Assembly: GCF_000715075.1 (NCBI RefSeq)
Contig: NC_134082.1
Location: 189,957,948 to 190,021,947 of the forward strand
DNA: 64,000 nt
Direction of reading: 5' to 3'
From: Nicotiana tabacum
Lineage: Eukaryota; Streptophyta; Magnoliopsida; Solanales; Solanaceae
Positions 60,001-64,000 of the stretch are shown here, piece after piece. Numbering within the stretch: position 1 is the first letter of the stretch; each line of letters begins with the position of its first letter. Under the pieces are notes generated by a model. The model was not told the DNA's origin. It was given only the letters and a program-made list of their open reading frames with translations, and did not search any database. The position numbers and the translations under genes were made by a program.

Positions 60001-63000
60001 TGCTGACTAAAGGGAAAAGTTCAGTTTAGTGTTTAAAACCCTAATGCTGACTAAAGGGAAAAGTTCAGTTTAGGGTTTAAAACCCTAATGCTGACTAAAG
60101 GGAAAAGTTCAGTTTAGGGTTTAAAACCCTAATGCTGACTAAAGGGAAAAGTTCAGTTTAGGGTTTAAAACCCTAATGCTGACTAAAGGAAAGAGTTCAA
60201 TTTAGGGTTTAAAACCCTAATGCTGACTAAAGGAAAAAGTTCAGTTTAGGGTTTAAAACCCTAATGCTGACTAAAGGGAAAAGTTCAGTTTAGGGTTTAA
60301 AACCCTAAAGCTGACTAAAGGGAAAAGTTCAGTTTAGGGTTTAAAACCCTAATGCTGACTACAGGGAAAAGTTCAGTTTAGGGTTTAAAACCCTAATGCT
60401 GACTAAAGGAAAAAGTTCAGTTTAGGGTTTAAAACCCTAATGCTGGCTAAAGGAAAAAGTTCAGTTTAGGGTTTAAAACCCTAATGTTGGCTAAAGGGAA
60501 AGAGTTCAGTTTAGGGTTTAAAACCCTAATGCTGACTAAAGGAAAGAGTTCAGTTTAAGGTTTAAAACCCTAATGCTGACTGAAGGGAAGAGTTTAGTTT
60601 AGGGTTTAAAACCCTAATGCTTACTAAAGGGAAAAGTTCAGTTTAGGGTTTAAAACCCTAATACTAACTGGATGGAAAAAGTTCAGTTTAGGGTTTAAAA
60701 CCCTAATACTGACTGAATGGGAAAAAGTTCAGTTTAGGGTTTAAAACCTTAATGCTCACTAAAGGGAAAGTTCAGTTTAGGGTTTAAAACCCTAATGCTG
60801 ACTAAAGGAAAGGGTTCAGTTTTGGGTTTAAAACCCTAATGCTGACTACAGGGAAAGTTCAGTTTAGGGTTTCAAACCCTAATACTGGCTGGCTGGAAAG
60901 AGTTCAGTTTAGGGTTTAAAACCCTAATGCTGACTGAATGGAAAAAGTTCAGTTTAGGGTTTAAAACCCTAATACTGACTGAATGGGAAAAGTTCAGTTT
61001 AGGATATAAAACCCTAATGCTGACTAAAGGGAAAAAGTTTAGTTTAGGGTTCAAAACCCTAATGCTGGCTAAAGGGAAAGAGTTCAGTTTAGGGTTTAAA
61101 ACCCTAATGCTGACTAAAGGGAAGAGTTTAGTTTAGGGTTTAAAATACTAATGCTGACTAAAGGAAAGAGTTCAGTTTAAGGTTTAAAACCCTAATGCTG
61201 ACTGAAGGGAAGAGTTCAGTTTAGGGTTTAAAACCCTAATGCTTACTAAAGGAAAAAGTTCAGTTTAGGGTTTGAAACTCTAATGCTGACTTAAGGGAAG
61301 ATTTCAGTTTAGGGTTTAAAAACCCTAATGCTGACTGAAGGGAAGAGTTTAGTTTAGGGTTTAAAACCCTAATGTTGACTAAAGGAAAGAGTTATGTTTT
61401 AGGGTTTAAAACCTTAATGCTGACTAAAGGAAAAAGTTCAGTTTAGGGTTTAAAACCCTAATGCTGACTAAAGGGAAAGAGTTCAGTTTAGGGTTTAAAA
61501 CCCTAATGCTGACTAAAGGGAAGATTTCAGTTTAGGGTTTAAAATCCTAATGCTGACTAAAGGGAAGAGTTCAGTTTAGGGTTTAAAACCTTAATGCTGA
61601 CTAAAGGGAAGAGTTCAGTTTAGGGTTTAAAACCCTAATGCTGACTAAAGGAAAGAGTTTAGTTTAGTGTTTAAAACCCTAATGCTGTCTAAAGGAAAGA
61701 GTTCAGTTTAGGGTTTAAAACCCTAATGCTGACTACAGGGAAAAGTTCAGTTTAGGGTTTAAAACCCTAATGCTGACTAAAGAGAAAAGTTCAGTTTAGG
61801 GTTTAAAACCCTAATGCTGACTAAAGGAAAGAGTTCAATTTAGGGTTTAAAACCCTAATGCTGACTAAAGGAAAAAGTTCAGTTTAGGGTTTAAAACCCT
61901 AATGCTGACTAAAGGGAAAAGTTCAGTTTAGGGTTTAAAACCCTAAAGCTGACTAAAGGGAAAAGTTCAGTTTAGGGTTTAAAACCCTAATGCTAACTAA
62001 AGGGAAGAGTTCAGTTTAGGGTTTAAAATACTAATGCTGACTAAAGGAAAGAGTTCAGTTTAAGGTTTAAAACCCTAATGCTGACTGAAGGGAAGAGTTC
62101 AGTTTAGGGTTTAAAACCCTAATGCTTACTAAAGGAAAAAGTTCAGTTTAGGGTTTAAAACTCTAATGCTGACTTAAGGGAAGAGTTCAGTTTATGGTTT
62201 AAAAACCCTAATGCTGACTGAAGGGAAGAGTTTAGTTTAGGGTTTAAAACCCTAATGTTGACTAAAGGAAAGAGTTATGTTTTAGGGTTTAAAACCTTAA
62301 TGCTGACTAAAGGAAAAAGTTCAGTTTAGGGTTTAAAACCCTAATGCTGACTAAAGGGAAAGAGTTCAGTTTAGGGTTTAAAACCCTAATGCTGACTAAA
62401 GGGAAGATTTCAGTTTAGGGTTTAAAACCCTAATGCTGACTAAAGGGAAAAGTTCAGTTTAGGGTTTAAAACCTTAATGCTGACTAAAGGGAAGAGTTCA
62501 GTTTAGGGTTTAAAACCCTAATGCTGACTAAAGGAAAGAGTTTAGTTTAGTGTTTAAAACCCTAATGCTGTCTAAAGGAAAGAGTTCAGTTTAGGGTTTA
62601 AAACCCTAATGCTGACTACAGGGAAAAGTTCAGTTTAGGGTTTAAAACCCTAATGCTGACTAAAGGAAAGAGTTCAGTTTAGGGTTTAAAACCATAATGC
62701 TGACTACAGGGAAAAGTTCAGTTTAGTGTTTAAAACCCTAATGCTGACTAAAGGGAAAAGTTTAGTTTAGGGTTTAAAACCCTAATGCTGACTACAGGGA
62801 AAAGTTCAGTTTAGGGTTTAAAACCCTAATGCTGACTAAAGGGAAAAGTTCAGTTTAGGGTTTAAAACCCTAATGCTGACTAAAGGAAAGAGTTCAATTT
62901 AGGGTTTAAAACCCTAATGCTGACTAAAGGAAAAAGTTCAGTTTAGGGTTTAAAACCCTAATGCTGACTAAAGGGAAAAGTTCAGTTTAGGGTTTAAAAC

Positions 63001-64000
63001 CCTAAAGCTGACTAAAGGGAAAAGTTCAGTTTAGGGTTTAAAACCCTAATGCTGACTACAGGGAAAAGTTCAGTTTAGGGTTTAAAACCCTAATGCTGAC
63101 TAAAGGAAAAAGTTCAGTTTAGGGTTTAAAACCCTAATGCTGGCTAAAGGAAAAAGTTCAGTTTAGGGTTTAAAACCCTAATGTTGGCTAAAGGGAAAGA
63201 GTTCAGTTTAGGGTTTAAAACCCTAATGCTGACTAAAGGAAAGAGTTCAGTTTAAGGTTTAAAACCCTAATGCTGACTGAAGGGAAGAGTTTAGTTTAGG
63301 GTTTAAAACCCTAATGCTTACTAAAGGGAAAAGTTCAGTTTAGGGTTTAAAACCCTAATACTAACTGGATGGAAAAAGTTCAGTTTAGGGTTTAAAACCC
63401 TAATACTGACTGAATGGGAAAAAGTTCAGTTTAGGGTTTAAAACCTTAATGCTCACTAAAGGGAAAGTTCAGTTTAGGGTTTAAAACCCTAATGCTGACT
63501 AAAGGAAAGGGTTCAGTTTTGGGTTTAAAACCCTAATGCTGACTAAAGGAAAGAGTTCAGTTTAGGGTTTAAAACCCTAATGCTGACTGGCTGGAAAGAG
63601 TTCAGTTTAGGGTTTAAAACCCTAATGCTGACTGAATGGAAAAGTTCAGTTTAGGGTTTAAAACCCTAATACTGACTGAATGGGAAAATGTTCAGTTTAG
63701 GGTTTAAAACCCTAATGCTGACTGAATGGAAAAAGTTTAGTTTAGGGTTTAAAACCCTAATACTGACTGAATGGGAAAAAGTTCAGTTTAGGGTTTAAAA
63801 CCCTAATGCTGACTAAAGGGAAAGTTCAGTTTAGGGTTTAAAACCCTAATACTGACTGGTTGGAAAGAGTTCAGTTTAGGGTTTAAAACCCTAATGCTGA
63901 CTGAATGGAAAAAGTTCAGTTTTGGGTTTAAAACCCTAATGCTGACTAAAGGAAAAAGTTCAGTTTAGGGTTTAAAACCCTAATGCTGACTGGCTGGAAA
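57019..64000 (+). repeat. Minisatellite of about 44 bp with telo-box palindromes, running off the window
   Basis: About 155 tandem units, typically 44 bp (range about 43-46). A unit runs GTTCAGTTTAGGGTTTAAAA, then CCCTAATGCTGACTAAAGGG, then AAAA or AGA. The 19-bp core TTAGGGTTTAAAACCCTAA is a palindrome around one A and joins a telomere-like TTTAGGG with its inverse. The first units (57019-57230) are divergent, for example CGGGATTGGATCCCTAATAT. Longer segments are duplicated inside the array. Ogre-group elements are known to carry tandem repeats in untranslated parts; placement downstream of the 5' LTR and leader fits that. Open frames within it arise where units are 45 bp and are not genes. 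Confidence 0.95.

Noticed and set aside
60872..61136. Open frames on both strands in the minisatellite giving FSLGFKTLML-type peptide repeats
   Set aside because: They occur only where consecutive units are 45 bp; the usual 44-bp unit breaks the frame.
57019..64000. CRISPR-like or true telomeric array
   Set aside because: Units are contiguous without unique spacers, the genome is eukaryotic, and TTTAGGG occurs once per 44 bp rather than in tandem.

Overview
The window is plant nuclear DNA, almost entirely transposable elements. LTR families, the tRNA-iMet primer sites (TGGTATCAGAGC) and the long Ogre/Tat and Tekay-like LTRs suggest a Solanaceae genome, probably Nicotiana; this is inference from recognition, not from a search. 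I found no intact host gene. All protein-coding signal is decayed: LTR-retrotransposon gag/pol, a Helitron PIF1-type helicase, and a short-chain dehydrogenase exon fragment.

Layout. 1-908: 3' end of an Ogre/Tat-type LTR (+), inserted in a gypsy LTR (909-3717, -), itself inserted in a copia element (gag/protease 3718-4906, leader, 5' LTR 6183-7503, -). 7504-8734: unassigned DNA with an SDR fragment. 8743-8917 plus 15685-15695: a hAT-like MITE with an exact 8-bp target duplication, split by gypsy element A (8918-15684, -). 16274-21903: full-length copia element G (+), duplication GATGC. 22505-24010: Helitron helicase remnant (-). 24616-40418: full-length gypsy element B (-), duplication TAATG, whose 5' LTR holds a 4.9-kb solo Ogre/Tat LTR (34563-39441, duplication ATCGC). 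41255-44731: gypsy C remnant (-), cut by a (+) gypsy LTR (44732-47360), cut by gypsy D (47361-52405, +), cut in turn by a second Ogre/Tat element (52406 to the end).

The most unusual part is the last 7 kb. Downstream of the 3.9-kb Ogre-type LTR lies a minisatellite of about 44 bp, roughly 155 copies, continuing past the window end. Almost every unit carries the palindrome TTAGGGTTTAAAACCCTAA, i.e. two inverted plant telo-boxes. The array has higher-order duplications (883, 1814 and 2697 bp shifts) and a gradient from divergent 5' units to homogenised ones. Other structures not explained by genes are serial micro-hairpins with a constant CTC loop and changing stems in the gypsy LTRs, CpG-dense palindromic motif fields in the same LTRs, and a 37-bp filler in element A that matches DNA beyond its other end.

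The genes do not form a pathway; the window is a record of nested insertion, decay by C-to-T change, deletion and tandem amplification.
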